Below are positions 1 through 8,062 of a stretch of DNA of 17,875 nt, in pieces. The notes beneath the pieces were generated by a model. That model made no database searches. It saw only the letters and a list, made by a program, of their open reading frames with translations, and was not told where the DNA came from. The first letter of the stretch is position 1, and each line of letters begins with the position of its first letter. The position numbers and the translations under genes are program-made. The stretch is taken from assembly GCA_946480545.1 (NCBI GenBank), contig CAMLKY010000001.1, positions 1 to 17,875 on the forward strand. The letters run 5' to 3'. This DNA is from an uncultured Acidobacteriota bacterium. GTDB lineage: Bacteria > Acidobacteriota > Blastocatellia > Pyrinomonadales > Pyrinomonadaceae.

Positions 1-2
1 AG

Positions 3-3000
3 CGTCCGGTGTTCGCGACGATGCTGGTCATGTCGCTCGTGGTTGTCGGCGCGTTCTCATTCATGAGCCTGGGGGTCGACCTGTTCCCAAAGGTCGACTT
101 TCCGACGATCACGATAAACGTCGTGAACCCGGGAGCGTCGCCCGAGGAGATCGAGACCGAGATCACCGAAAAGATCGAAGAGGCCGTAAACACGGTCAGC
201 GGTATCGATGAGCTGCGCTCATCGTCGGTCGAGGGGCTGTCCCAGGTATTTGTACAGTTCGTCCTCGAAAAGGACGTGAACGTCGCGGCACAGGAAGTTG
301 AGAATCGTGTCCAAACCGTCATCCCTGATCTGCCGGATACCGCCGAGCAGCCGATAGTTCTCAAGCTCGACAGCGACGCGGCCCCTGTCCTTCGTATCGT
401 CGTCTCCGGCTCAGCACCTCTCAGGGAGGTCACCGAGGTCGCCAAGAACCGGATCAAAGAACGTATCGAGGCCGTAAACGGCGTCGGACAGATCACGATG
501 ATCGGCGGCCAGGAGAGACAGATCAACGTATGGGTCGATCCTGACAAGCTGCGCTCCTACAACGTAACGCCGGCCGAGGTCGCAACCGCGCTGCGGCTTC
601 AGAATTCCGAATTCCCGAGCGGTCGGCTTGATGAAGGACAGAAAGAGACCAGCATCCGGACGATGGGTAAGATCCTCAAGCCCGACCAGTTCAACGAGAT
701 CGTGGTCGCGACGCGGGGGAATTATCAGGTCAGAGTCAAAGATCTCGGGTACACGCAGGACGGGGCCGAAGAGATCCGTTCAGAAGCACGATTGAACGGC
801 AAGCCCGCGGTCACCCTCGTTGTAGCAAAGCAGTCGGGCCAAAACACGGTCGCCGTGGCGCACGAGGTAAAGGAACGCTTGAAAGAGATCGAGCCGACTC
901 TGCCGAAAGGATTCGAGATGCGCATTGTCGGTGACAACTCGATCTTTATCGAGAACTCGCTCCATGCCATCGAGGAACATTTGATCGTCGGCTCGATCCT
1001 CGCGGCGGTCGTCGTGTTCCTGTTTCTCTGGAGCTTCCGCTCGACTTTCATCGCGGCTCTCGCCATACCGACGTCGATCATCTCCACCTTCGGGCTCATG
1101 TACGCGATGGGCTACACGCTCAATTCGATCACGATGCTTTCGCTGACGCTGATGGTCGGTATCGTGATCGACGACGCGATCGTCGTTCTCGAGAATATTT
1201 TCAGGTTTATCGAAGAGAAGGGGATGGAGCCGTTTCAAGCGGCTATCGAAGGTACGCGGGAGATCGGTCTCGCCGTGCTGGCCACCACGCTTTCGCTGAT
1301 GGCTGTGTTTGTGCCTATCGGTTTCATGCAGGGCATCGTCGGTCGCTTCATGTCGAGCTTCGGACTCACCGCCGCCTTTGCGGTCGGTGTGTCGTTGCTC
1401 GTTTCGTTCACGCTGACGCCAATGCTGGCGGCGCGGCTGATCAAGCGAAAGAAATCGAAGCTCGTAGGCGAGCAGGAAAGCCAGATCCGCGGCGACGGGA
1501 TGCTGGAGACGCCGAAGCACCACGAAGAACACGACTCGAAAGAAGCCGGCTGGTTCCGGCATGTCGATACGGTCTATAGCGCGTTCCTCCGCTTCGCGAT
1601 GGCTCATCGCTGGGTGATCGTGACGTTGTGCGTGCTTGTATTCCTCGCGATCGTACCGCTGTTCATGTTCGTTGGTAAGAACTTCCTTCCGGTCGATGAT
1701 CAGTCGCATTACGAGGTGACGATCCGGGCCCGGGAAGGCGCCAGCCTTGGTGCGACGACGCAGATCTTTGAACGGGTGGCGACCGAGATCCGAAAGATGC
1801 CCGGTGTTACCGACACGCTCGTGACGGTTGGCGGCGGACAACAGCAGGTCGTGAATGCCGGCACGATCTACGTCAAGCTGACGCCTATCGAGGACCGCGA
1901 GCGATCACAGGAAGACTTGATGGCGGCTACGCGTGATCTCTTGAGCGACAAAGAGAAGTTTCCCGAGGAATTGGGTCTTCGCACGTCGGTTCAGATCGTC
2001 CAGGCTTTCTCGGGTGGCGGTTTTAGAAACGCGAACGTCCAGTTCCTGATCTCCGGTCCGGACCTCAAGATGCTCGAGGAATACTCGGCGAAGATCCTCG
2101 AGAAAATGAAAACGATCCCTGATGCGGTCGACGTTGATACGACGCTGATCAGCGGTAAACCCGAAGTGCGTCTCGAGGTCGATCGTGATCTCGCCGCCGA
2201 TCTGGGCGTTCGCGTCGCCGATGTATCTCAGGCACTGAACACACTCGTAGCGGGTCAGGAAGCGACCACCTTCAACGAGGGAACGGAACAGTATGAAGTG
2301 CGTGTCCGCGCTATCAACAGCTATCGAACAGACGTCGAGGGGCTAAAGCGTCTTATCGTACCTTCGACCAAACTCGGTTGGGTATCGCTGGATCGTCTCG
2401 TGACTGTCTCGAGCGGCTCGGGACCAAGCTCGATCGAACGCACGAACCGGCAGCGGCAGGTAACGCTGCTTGCGAATACGAAGCCGGGCGGGTCAGCGGC
2501 CAGCATCACGGCCGAGATCGACAAGTTTGTCAGCACCCTCGAACTGCCGCCGGGATATCGGACGGGCTATGTCGGACAGTCGAAGGAGATGGGCAAGGCC
2601 GGATTTTACTTCCTGCTTGCGTTCGCGTTGTCGTTCGTCTTCATGTACATCGTGCTCGCGGCGCAGTTCGAATCGTTCATCCACCCGATCACGATCCTGC
2701 TGACGCTGCCGCTTTCGATACCATTCGGCATCCTCAGCTTACTGGTGACCGGACAGACTGTGAACATCTTCTCGGGACTCGGGCTACTGTTGCTGTTCGG
2801 CGTCGTGAAGAAGAACGCGATCCTTCAGATCGACCATACGAACAACCTGCGATCGCAGGGTATGAGCCGGTATGACGCCATCATCCAGGCGAATCGCGAT
2901 CGTCTGCGTCCGATCCTGATGACAACGATCGCACTGGTTGCGGGCATGATCCCGCTTGTTGTTTCGACGGGTGCCGGTGCGGGCGGTACCTGTGTTCTAT

Positions 3001-3143
3001 TCGCTATTCGACGACGCAGCCGAATGGCACATCTTCCGCAAGATCGGTCAGGCGTCGGAGTGGTTATTTGGCGGGATCCGAAGAAGATTCCAAGCTGCGA
3101 CGAGTGGGTTGTTTGGGAAGTCGTAAGCGAACTGGTCGCGTAG
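3..3143 (+). CDS. RND efflux pump inner-membrane subunit (HAE1/AcrB type), 5'-partial, C-terminally frameshifted
   Basis: Proton-driven multidrug/hydrophobe exporter of the inner membrane, working with a periplasmic adaptor (not in view) and an outer-membrane factor such as the TolC-like protein downstream. The window opens just inside the first membrane helix, where RPVFATML is typical of the family, so only about ten residues are missing. Seen next: LFPKVDFP, then the porter domain, the helix-4 motif GIVIDDAIVVLENIFR with the paired Asp of the proton relay (residues 388-389 counted from position 9), and a second periplasmic half. After STGAGAG, near 2983, the frame runs into nonfamily residues and stops at 3143. 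The next frame (2983-3126) encodes the expected tail AVPVFYSLFDDAAEW...LFGKS and stops at 3126. About 22 residues forming the core of the last helix (TM12) are absent between the two. The product is therefore damaged unless this is an assembly error. Confidence 0.93.
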   Translation, partial: RPVFATMLVMSLVVVGAFSFMSLGVDLFPKVDFPTITINVVNPGASPEEIETEITEKIEEAVNTVSGIDELRSSSVEGLSQVFVQFVLEKDVNVAAQEVENRVQTVIPDLPDTAEQPIVLKLDSDAAPVLRIVVSGSAPLREVTEVAKNRIKERIEAVNGVGQITMIGGQERQINVWVDPDKLRSYNVTPAEVATALRLQNSEFPSGRLDEGQKETSIRTMGKILKPDQFNEIVVATRGNYQVRVKDLGYTQDGAEEIRSEARLNGKPAVTLVVAKQSGQNTVAVAHEVKERLKEIEPTLPKGFEMRIVGDNSIFIENSLHAIEEHLIVGSILAAVVVFLFLWSFRSTFIAALAIPTSIISTFGLMYAMGYTLNSITMLSLTLMVGIVIDDAIVVLENIFRFIEEKGMEPFQAAIEGTREIGLAVLATTLSLMAVFVPIGFMQGIVGRFMSSFGLTAAFAVGVSLLVSFTLTPMLAARLIKRKKSKLVGEQESQIRGDGMLETPKHHEEHDSKEAGWFRHVDTVYSAFLRFAMAHRWVIVTLCVLVFLAIVPLFMFVGKNFLPVDDQSHYEVTIRAREGASLGATTQIFERVATEIRKMPGVTDTLVTVGGGQQQVVNAGTIYVKLTPIEDRERSQEDLMAATRDLLSDKEKFPEELGLRTSVQIVQAFSGGGFRNANVQFLISGPDLKMLEEYSAKILEKMKTIPDAVDVDTTLISGKPEVRLEVDRDLAADLGVRVADVSQALNTLVAGQEATTFNEGTEQYEVRVRAINSYRTDVEGLKRLIVPSTKLGWVSLDRLVTVSSGSGPSSIERTNRQRQVTLLANTKPGGSAASITAEIDKFVSTLELPPGYRTGYVGQSKEMGKAGFYFLLAFALSFVFMYIVLAAQFESFIHPITILLTLPLSIPFGILSLLVTGQTVNIFSGLGLLLLFGVVKKNAILQIDHTNNLRSQGMSRYDAIIQANRDRLRPILMTTIALVAGMIPLVVSTGAGAGGTCVLFAIRRRSRMAHLPQDRSGVGVVIWRDPKKIPSCDEWVVWEVVSELVA

Positions 3144-3283
3144 CGACCGTTCGAATTTAGCCGTGGGCCTTAAGCCTACGGTAGGGAGTTTTTCCCGATC
3201 TAGCCGCGTCAGCGGCGATTGAACGGGCGAACGATCGAAAGATACGTGGGGCGAAGCCCACAGCTAAATTCGATGGCCGCTAC
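3140..3283. repeat. REP/MITE-like palindromic intergenic element
   Basis: Arms 3140-3168 and 3256-3283 are imperfect inverted repeats sharing the core CGAATTTAGC followed by YGTGGGC, with one gap and a few mismatches over about 28 bases. Inside lie smaller hairpins: 3161-3181 (CCGTGGGC/GCCTACGG), 3184-3196 (GGGA/TCCC), 3203-3216 (GCCGC-GTCA-GCGGC) and 3246-3261 (GTGGG/CCCAC). This layout fits a paired REP or a short non-autonomous element. No transposase is nearby and no clear target-site duplication is visible. It fills nearly all of the gap and ends 11 bases before the monooxygenase start, so it may also affect transcript processing between pump and monooxygenase. Confidence 0.7.
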
Positions 3284-3294
3284 GGGGCCGGGGT

Positions 3295-4845
3295 ATGAAC
3301 GACACACAAATCAAAACCGACGTGCTAATTATCGGTGCCGGGCCGACGGGGCTTGCTTTGGCTTGTCAGTTTATCCGCTATGGCATCGATTTCGTGATCG
3401 TTGACCGGAACGAGACTACGACGCCGCACTCAAAGGCGATCGGCGTTCAGGCGCGGACGCTTGAGATCTATGAGCAGATCGATCTTGCCCAAAAATTGAT
3501 CGAGGCAGGGACGATTGCCGATAAAGCTCGAATGATAGTCGGCGGACGTGTGCGCGGCGAGGTCAAGTTCGGCGACATCGGTAAGGGATTGAGCCCGTAC
3601 CCGTTCGTACTAATGGTTGAGCAGGGAAGGCACGAGGCGATCCTTCATGATCACATAACATCGCACGGGCGTACCGTGTCGTGGAAAACGGAATTGAAAA
3701 GTTTCACGCAGGACGAGGACGGCGTTACCGCGATCGTCACGAATCAGGGCGGTGAGCAGGAGATCAACGCGAAGTTTCTCGTCGGCTGTGACGGAGCCAA
3801 AAGTGTCGTCCGTCACACGCTCGGGTTGAAGTTCGAAGGCAGTACTTTCGAGCGAATGTTCTACGTTGCAGATGTTGAGATCGATTGGGACTTCGCTCAC
3901 GACGCAGGACAGGCATTCCTCCTCAAAAATAACCTTCTGGCGTTCTTTCCGATGGCTGGCGAGACGCAATGGCGCATCGTCGGGACTTTTCCCGAACAAT
4001 TCGCGAAAGACGAAGGTGACGTTCTGTATGAAGAGATCGAAGAACAGATCAAGCAGGATGCCGAATTACAGATCGACATCACGCGCGTGAATTGGTTCTC
4101 GACGTACAAGGTCCACACGCGTCGAGTAAATCGCTTTTCCGTGGGACGTTGTTTCCTCGCAGGTGACTCGGCCCATATTCACACCCCGGCCGGAGCGCAG
4201 GGGATGAACACAGGGATCCAGGACGGATACAACCTCGCGTGGAAGCTTGCGGCAGTGATCACCGGAGCAGCGGATATCAAGATCCTTGAAAGTTATAACG
4301 ACGAACGATTGCGGAACGCCGATGACCTGTTGAAGACAACCGACCGTCTTTTCAGTTTGGCAGCCAGCCCGAGCCCGCTCATGTCCTTCTTGCGGATGTA
4401 CGTGTTTCCGTATGTCGCGGGTGTCGCTTTTCAGCTCGGCGCGGTCAGGAAGTTCGTGTTCCCGCGCGTATCACAGATCGGGATCAACTATCGCGAAAGC
4501 ATGCTGAGCGCACACGGCGGCGACAAGGCGTTTGACGTAAAAGCCGGTGATCGAATGCCGTACTTCACCGTCGACGGCGAGAGCGTCTATGACATGCTTC
4601 GCGAGCCCAGGTTTCACTTGATCCAATTTGACGAAACGACCTCAACAACCCGCGCGGAAGCAGCCGGCGATCTTTCGGGATTTCTCGATACGCACGAGAT
4701 CGTCATAGACGAAAACATCAGGACAGCTTTCGGCGGAGATGGAGGAGCATTCAATGTGCTTCTTCGTCCCGACAACTATATCGCGACGATCTCGACGGAT
4801 CCGTCGCTTGCACCGATTAAGGATTATTTGAAAAGGTGTTTATGA
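3295..4845 (+). CDS. FAD-dependent monooxygenase, aromatic-hydroxylase family (PheA/TfdB/PgaE type)
   Basis: A 516-aa class A flavoprotein monooxygenase that should use NAD(P)H and O2 to hydroxylate an aromatic or polyketide-like substrate in the cytoplasm. Motifs seen: the N-terminal FAD-binding GAGPTG (Gly14, 16, 19), the GCDG motif at 164-167 that contacts FAD and NAD(P)H in this family, and GDSAHIHTPAGAQGMNTG from residue 290, which binds the FAD ribityl/pyrophosphate. From about residue 415 a C-terminal domain resembles the cysteine-free thioredoxin-like fold found in phenol-hydroxylase, PgaE and rifampicin-monooxygenase relatives; TetX-type enzymes lack it. The ATG is preceded by a G-rich stretch (3284-3293) and the stop overlaps the TolC-like start (ATGA), which implies translational coupling. 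Placement within an efflux locus suggests modification of a toxic aromatic compound or antibiotic, but this is inference and the substrate is unknown. Confidence 0.9.
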   Translation: MNDTQIKTDVLIIGAGPTGLALACQFIRYGIDFVIVDRNETTTPHSKAIGVQARTLEIYEQIDLAQKLIEAGTIADKARMIVGGRVRGEVKFGDIGKGLSPYPFVLMVEQGRHEAILHDHITSHGRTVSWKTELKSFTQDEDGVTAIVTNQGGEQEINAKFLVGCDGAKSVVRHTLGLKFEGSTFERMFYVADVEIDWDFAHDAGQAFLLKNNLLAFFPMAGETQWRIVGTFPEQFAKDEGDVLYEEIEEQIKQDAELQIDITRVNWFSTYKVHTRRVNRFSVGRCFLAGDSAHIHTPAGAQGMNTGIQDGYNLAWKLAAVITGAADIKILESYNDERLRNADDLLKTTDRLFSLAASPSPLMSFLRMYVFPYVAGVAFQLGAVRKFVFPRVSQIGINYRESMLSAHGGDKAFDVKAGDRMPYFTVDGESVYDMLREPRFHLIQFDETTSTTRAEAAGDLSGFLDTHEIVIDENIRTAFGGDGGAFNVLLRPDNYIATISTDPSLAPIKDYLKRCL

Positions 4846-6629
4846 AAAAGGGCTTATTCGCAATCATATTTCTGATATCGGGTCTGACAGCGGGTTTCGC
4901 ACAGACTCCAATTCCGACACCTACGCCTGTACCTTCAGCGACGCCAGTGGTCGACGATAAGCAGGAGGTCACGCCGGAAAAACTACAGGGCGTTCCGGCG
5001 ATCGCACCGAACTACAGTTCGGAGGATCGTAGCTTGCCCGACCTGGGACGCGTTGGTGTCGATATGGCCGATCAGCGATCGTTGACGCTCAACGAAGCGA
5101 TCACGCTCGCGCTCGAAAATAACAAGGACATCGAAGTCACACGCAAGAACGTCCGCATCGCCGAGTTTGAGCTTCTTGCAGCGCGCGGTGTGTACGAGCC
5201 GCGCTTCAACGGGCAGACGTACTACGAGCGGTCGACCGTTCCGAATGTCAGCATCTTCAGTTCGAACCAGTCGACGACGCAGGGTTCGCTTGTCAGCAAT
5301 GCGGGGTTTACCGGCTACGTTCCGAGATTCGGAACAGTGCTTCGCGCCGACTTCAATAACACGCGGCTGACGAGCAACAACCCGATCTCGATCCTGAGCC
5401 CGCAGGCGAACGCGAACTTCACATTCAGCCTGACGCAGCCGCTCTTTCGCGGTCGGAGCTTCGATCAAAACCGCCGCGCGATCGAGATCGCAAAACGCAA
5501 TCTCTCGCTTACCGATGTCCAGTTTCGTCAGCGCTCGATCGACATCATCGCTGCCGTCCAGCGGGCGTACTGGGACCTTACCTATGCTCTTCGCAATCTG
5601 CAGGTGCAGCGCGATGGTGTAAAAGACGCGAAGGATCAACTCGCGCATAACCGCCGTCTCGTTGAAGAAGGGCAGCTTGCGCCGATCGATATCGTTGCGG
5701 CGGAAACTCAGGTCGCGAACTTTGAGCAGGCGGTCTATGAGGCATTGAATGTCGTAACCCAAGCGGAGAATTCGCTGAAGAATTTGATCGCCCCGAGCAG
5801 GACCGACGCGCTCTGGAGCGAGTCTGTAACGCCGATCGATCCTGTCGATCTCGAGGCGCCGCGAACGACGCTTAACGAGGCTCTGACCGCGGCACTCGAC
5901 AATCGTCCCGAGCTTGAGATCAACCAGGCACAGAAGGACATCAACGCCATAGATCAGCGGCTCTACCGCGAACTGAAAAAACCGCAGATCGACCTCGTGG
6001 CAAGCTACAGCTCTGCTGGAATTGGCGGAAGTCAGAATCCGAATTTCGCGAGTCCGTTCGCTACACCGTGCGACAGCACAACCCAGTCGCCCTCTGAATA
6101 TCAGGCGTGCGTCATCCGCCAGCAGCAACTCCTTACGCAGCAGCAGGCGCTGCTTTCATCGATCGGAGGATCGCCTACGAGCGTGACCGATATTTTTCAG
6201 AACAAGTATCCGACCTATCGCGTTGGTGTAACGTTCAACTTGCCCCTCCTTGGTGACAAGACGGCTCGTGCGCAGTACGGCCGTTCGCTCGTGGAAGGCG
6301 AGCGGCTCGAGACGCAGCGTGAGCAGATCGAACAGAACATTCAGGTAGATGTTCGCAACGCGCTGCAGACCCTTCGGACGGCTGAAGCGCGGCTTCGTGC
6401 GGCGGCGATCTCACGCGAGAATTCCGTTCGGCAGTACGAATCCGAACAGCGCAAGCTCGATAACGGGCAATCCGATATTTACCGGGTGTTGGAACGACAG
6501 ACTGCTCTTACACAGGCACGCAGTGCCGAGCTACGGGCGCAGACCGAGCTGAACAAGGCGATCTCTGATCTCCAGCGCGCGACCGGCAATTCGCTCAAGG
6601 CGAACAACGTGACGGTGAGTGTGAGGTGA
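4842..6629 (+). CDS. TolC-family outer-membrane efflux protein
   Basis: Outer-membrane factor of 595 aa that forms the exit duct for the RND pump. The start is taken as ATG 4842, with AAGG at 4833-4836 and the upstream stop overlapped by ATGA; a GTG at 4836 is in frame but less likely. Residues 1-22 are a signal peptide (MKKGLFAIIFLISGLTAGFAQ) followed by a Pro-Thr linker. Two OEP repeats follow: the first begins at SLTLNEAITLALENN (about 80-95) with a long helical stretch around 210-310, the second at TLNEALTAALDNRPELE (about 340-356). LTQPLFRG and FNLPLLGD mark the paired strand regions. Between strands of the second repeat is a roughly 50-residue Gln/Ser-rich insert with two Cys, probably an extracellular loop. 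The length is above the usual 420-500 aa because of the N-terminal linker and this insert. Confidence 0.93.
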   Translation: MKKGLFAIIFLISGLTAGFAQTPIPTPTPVPSATPVVDDKQEVTPEKLQGVPAIAPNYSSEDRSLPDLGRVGVDMADQRSLTLNEAITLALENNKDIEVTRKNVRIAEFELLAARGVYEPRFNGQTYYERSTVPNVSIFSSNQSTTQGSLVSNAGFTGYVPRFGTVLRADFNNTRLTSNNPISILSPQANANFTFSLTQPLFRGRSFDQNRRAIEIAKRNLSLTDVQFRQRSIDIIAAVQRAYWDLTYALRNLQVQRDGVKDAKDQLAHNRRLVEEGQLAPIDIVAAETQVANFEQAVYEALNVVTQAENSLKNLIAPSRTDALWSESVTPIDPVDLEAPRTTLNEALTAALDNRPELEINQAQKDINAIDQRLYRELKKPQIDLVASYSSAGIGGSQNPNFASPFATPCDSTTQSPSEYQACVIRQQQLLTQQQALLSSIGGSPTSVTDIFQNKYPTYRVGVTFNLPLLGDKTARAQYGRSLVEGERLETQREQIEQNIQVDVRNALQTLRTAEARLRAAAISRENSVRQYESEQRKLDNGQSDIYRVLERQTALTQARSAELRAQTELNKAISDLQRATGNSLKANNVTVSVR

Positions 6630-6697
6630 GTAAAACCGACTACTCCACTTTAATGCCGGGCGTGGTTTAAAGAGAGCGGGTCATCATCGCAGGGTCG

Positions 6698-6713
6698 TCG
6701 ACCTATCGGTCGA
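6698..6713. other. Small dyad in the gap between the TolC-like gene and the quinone oxidoreductase
   Basis: TCGACC-tatc-GGTCGA is a perfect 6-bp inverted repeat in the 128-base gap 6630-6757. No T-run follows, so it is not a convincing intrinsic terminator. It could be an operator for the downstream gene or a weak transcript end. Nothing else clear is seen in the gap. Confidence 0.35.
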
Positions 6714-6757
6714 TTTACCAGCCCGTCCTTTAGAAGGTGTGGAGCTTTTTCTCCGAT

Positions 6758-7744
6758 ATGAAATCTGTCTTCATCGCCAAATTTGGCGGCCCTGAGAACC
6801 TGGAGATCAGAGATGTTCCTGATGCTCGGAAACCGGACCCGACCGAGGTTCTTATTCGAGTAAGGTCCGCCGGCTTGAACCGCGCCGACCTTCTACAGCG
6901 GCGCGGACACTATCCGCCACCCGACGGTTACTCACATAACATTCCGGGACTCGAGTTTGCGGGCGAGGTCGTCGAGAAAGGCGATGACGTTGCAGATATT
7001 GCGATCGGCGACCGCGTGTTCGGGATCACGGCGGGTGAAGCCCAGGCCGAATACCTCACCATCGATCACAGGCTTGTCGCGCGCGTTCCAGCGAACATCG
7101 AGATCGTGGAAGCTGGCGGCATACCGGAGGCCTTTATTACCGCAAATGACGCCGTGTTCGCGCAGGCAAAGTTGAAAGGCGAAGAGACGCTGCTTATCCA
7201 CGCCGCAGGATCCGGCGTCGGTCTAGCGGCTCTGCAGCTTGCCAAGGCGTACGGGCACCGGGTCATCGGGACGTCGCGCACGAAGGAAAAGCTCGATCGG
7301 TGCGCTGAGTTCAACCTCGATCGCGGCATCGTCGTTTCAACGCCCGCGTTTGCTGATGAGGTCCGAGTTGCGAACGACGGCCGCGGCGTCGATGTGATAC
7401 TCGATCTCGTCGGCGGGAGCTATTTCGATCACAATCTGCGGAGCCTCGCGCCGAAAGGACGGTTGATGCTGGTCGGGCTCACCTCAGGCGCGCACGCCGA
7501 TTTTAATCTCGGTCTGGCACTCGCAAAGCGGCTCACGATAATCGGTACGGTGCTTCGCGGGCGCAGCCTGGATGAAAAGGCGGATGCGACTTCGGCATTT
7601 GTGACAGGCGTGATTCCGATGCTGGCGTCGAGAGCTGTACGCGCGGTCATCGATCGCGTATTTCATTTCACCGAAGTTCGCGCGGCGCACGAGTACCTCG
7701 AGTCGAACGATAGTTTTGGAAAGGTGGTGCTGGAATTTGATTGA
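6758..7744 (+). CDS. NAD(P)H-quinone oxidoreductase, zeta-crystallin/PIG3-type MDR
   Basis: A 328-aa zinc-free medium-chain dehydrogenase that reduces quinones or other electrophilic carbonyls with NADPH in the cytosol. The N-terminus MKSVFIAKFGGPENLEI, the segment LNRADLLQRRGHYPPP and GLEFAGEV match the PIG3/quinone oxidoreductase group. The nucleotide-binding motif AAGSGVG is at residues 149-155, followed by LQLAKAYGHRVIGTSR. The catalytic Cys/His zinc ligands of alcohol dehydrogenases are absent, as expected. ATG 6758 is chosen because it gives the conserved family start; a GTG at 6737 would add seven atypical residues. The GGAG at 6741-6744 is 13 bases from the ATG and can pair with CTCC at 6751-6754, so ribosome access may depend on that small hairpin. 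The gene is probably monocistronic, since the next gene is on the opposite strand. Confidence 0.9.
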   Translation: MKSVFIAKFGGPENLEIRDVPDARKPDPTEVLIRVRSAGLNRADLLQRRGHYPPPDGYSHNIPGLEFAGEVVEKGDDVADIAIGDRVFGITAGEAQAEYLTIDHRLVARVPANIEIVEAGGIPEAFITANDAVFAQAKLKGEETLLIHAAGSGVGLAALQLAKAYGHRVIGTSRTKEKLDRCAEFNLDRGIVVSTPAFADEVRVANDGRGVDVILDLVGGSYFDHNLRSLAPKGRLMLVGLTSGAHADFNLGLALAKRLTIIGTVLRGRSLDEKADATSAFVTGVIPMLASRAVRAVIDRVFHFTEVRAAHEYLESNDSFGKVVLEFD

Positions 7745-7752
7745 TACTGGCG

Positions 7753-7959
7753 CTATGCGTGCATGCGTTCGGCCGCCTGATCAGTGATGATGCAGAGACC
7801 GTAGACGCCTTCAGCCTCTTTCTTGTTTAGCAGATCGATAGCGCTCTGATACGTCAGGCCCGAGCCTTCGCGATTATCGAAAGACACGACGGACCACTGC
7901 GGAACCTCAAGCTCACTGCGGATGGTCACGGCCCTTTTTTTCTCGGTTGATTCATTCAT
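7753..7959 (-). CDS. Small hypothetical protein (68 aa)
   Basis: Not recognised. It is a soluble, charged protein with no signal peptide, membrane helix or Cys motif. The centre contains EVPQWSVVSF and GLTYQSAIDLLNKKEAEGVYGLCIITDQAA, which suggests a small alpha/beta fold. ATG 7959 is preferred over the longer in-frame start at 8049, because the extra 30 residues would be translated from the palindromic intergenic region. It ends 8 bases from the stop of the convergent quinone oxidoreductase and is divergent from the dehydrogenase at 8063. No strong ribosome-binding site is visible. A coding function is supported by the compact, gene-filling position and sensible amino-acid composition, not by homology. 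Confidence 0.55.
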   Translation of the reverse strand: MNESTEKKRAVTIRSELEVPQWSVVSFDNREGSGLTYQSAIDLLNKKEAEGVYGLCIITDQAAERMHA

Positions 7960-7977
7960 CGCCGGTAAAAATCGTAG

Positions 7978-8046
7978 CACAGGTTTTCCACCTGTGGATA
8001 TTTTTCGGCCTTGTGAAATCGGACGTTCGCAATTAGATATCCACAG
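7978..8046. promoter_or_regulatory. Nested dyads in a divergent intergenic region (candidate operators)
   Basis: Two overlapping symmetric structures are visible. CACAGGT-tttcc-ACCTGTG (7978-7996) is a perfect 7-bp inverted repeat. CTGTGGATAT (7992-8001) is repeated in perfect inverted form as ATATCCACAG (8037-8046), 35 bases away. The second pair resembles DnaA boxes (TGTGGATAA) with one mismatch, but there is no other sign of an origin. The right arm sits between the -35 and -10 elements proposed for the dehydrogenase gene, so a protein bound there could control it. The left dyad lies just upstream of the 68-aa gene. Confidence 0.5.
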
Positions 8047-8055
8047 CACTAGAAT
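8026..8055 (+). promoter_or_regulatory. Candidate sigma-70-type promoter giving a leaderless transcript
   Basis: TTCGCA (8026-8031), an 18-base spacer and TAGAAT (8050-8055) resemble -35 and -10 elements. The dehydrogenase ATG at 8063 lies seven bases past the -10, where transcription would be expected to start. There is also no Shine-Dalgarno sequence before the ATG, which fits leaderless translation. Prediction from motif and spacing only. Confidence 0.4.
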
Positions 8056-8062
8056 CTAGATA

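Noticed and set aside
780..1841. Long open frame of 353 codons on the minus strand inside the pump gene
   Set aside because: Translation is His/Arg/Asp-rich with no recognisable domain; it is the reverse shadow of a conserved RND gene.
2976..2992. Programmed ribosomal frameshift in the pump gene
   Set aside because: No slippery heptamer, and the helix codons are missing altogether, so a shift alone would not restore the family sequence.
4983..6128. Long open frame of 381 codons on the minus strand inside the TolC-like gene
   Set aside because: Composition is dominated by Arg/Asp/Val/Leu as expected from reverse-complemented coding sequence; the + strand protein is clearly conserved.
7992..8046. 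Replication origin suggested by two DnaA-box-like sites
   Set aside because: Only two imperfect boxes, no AT-rich unwinding region, and no dnaA, dnaN, gidA or similar genes nearby.
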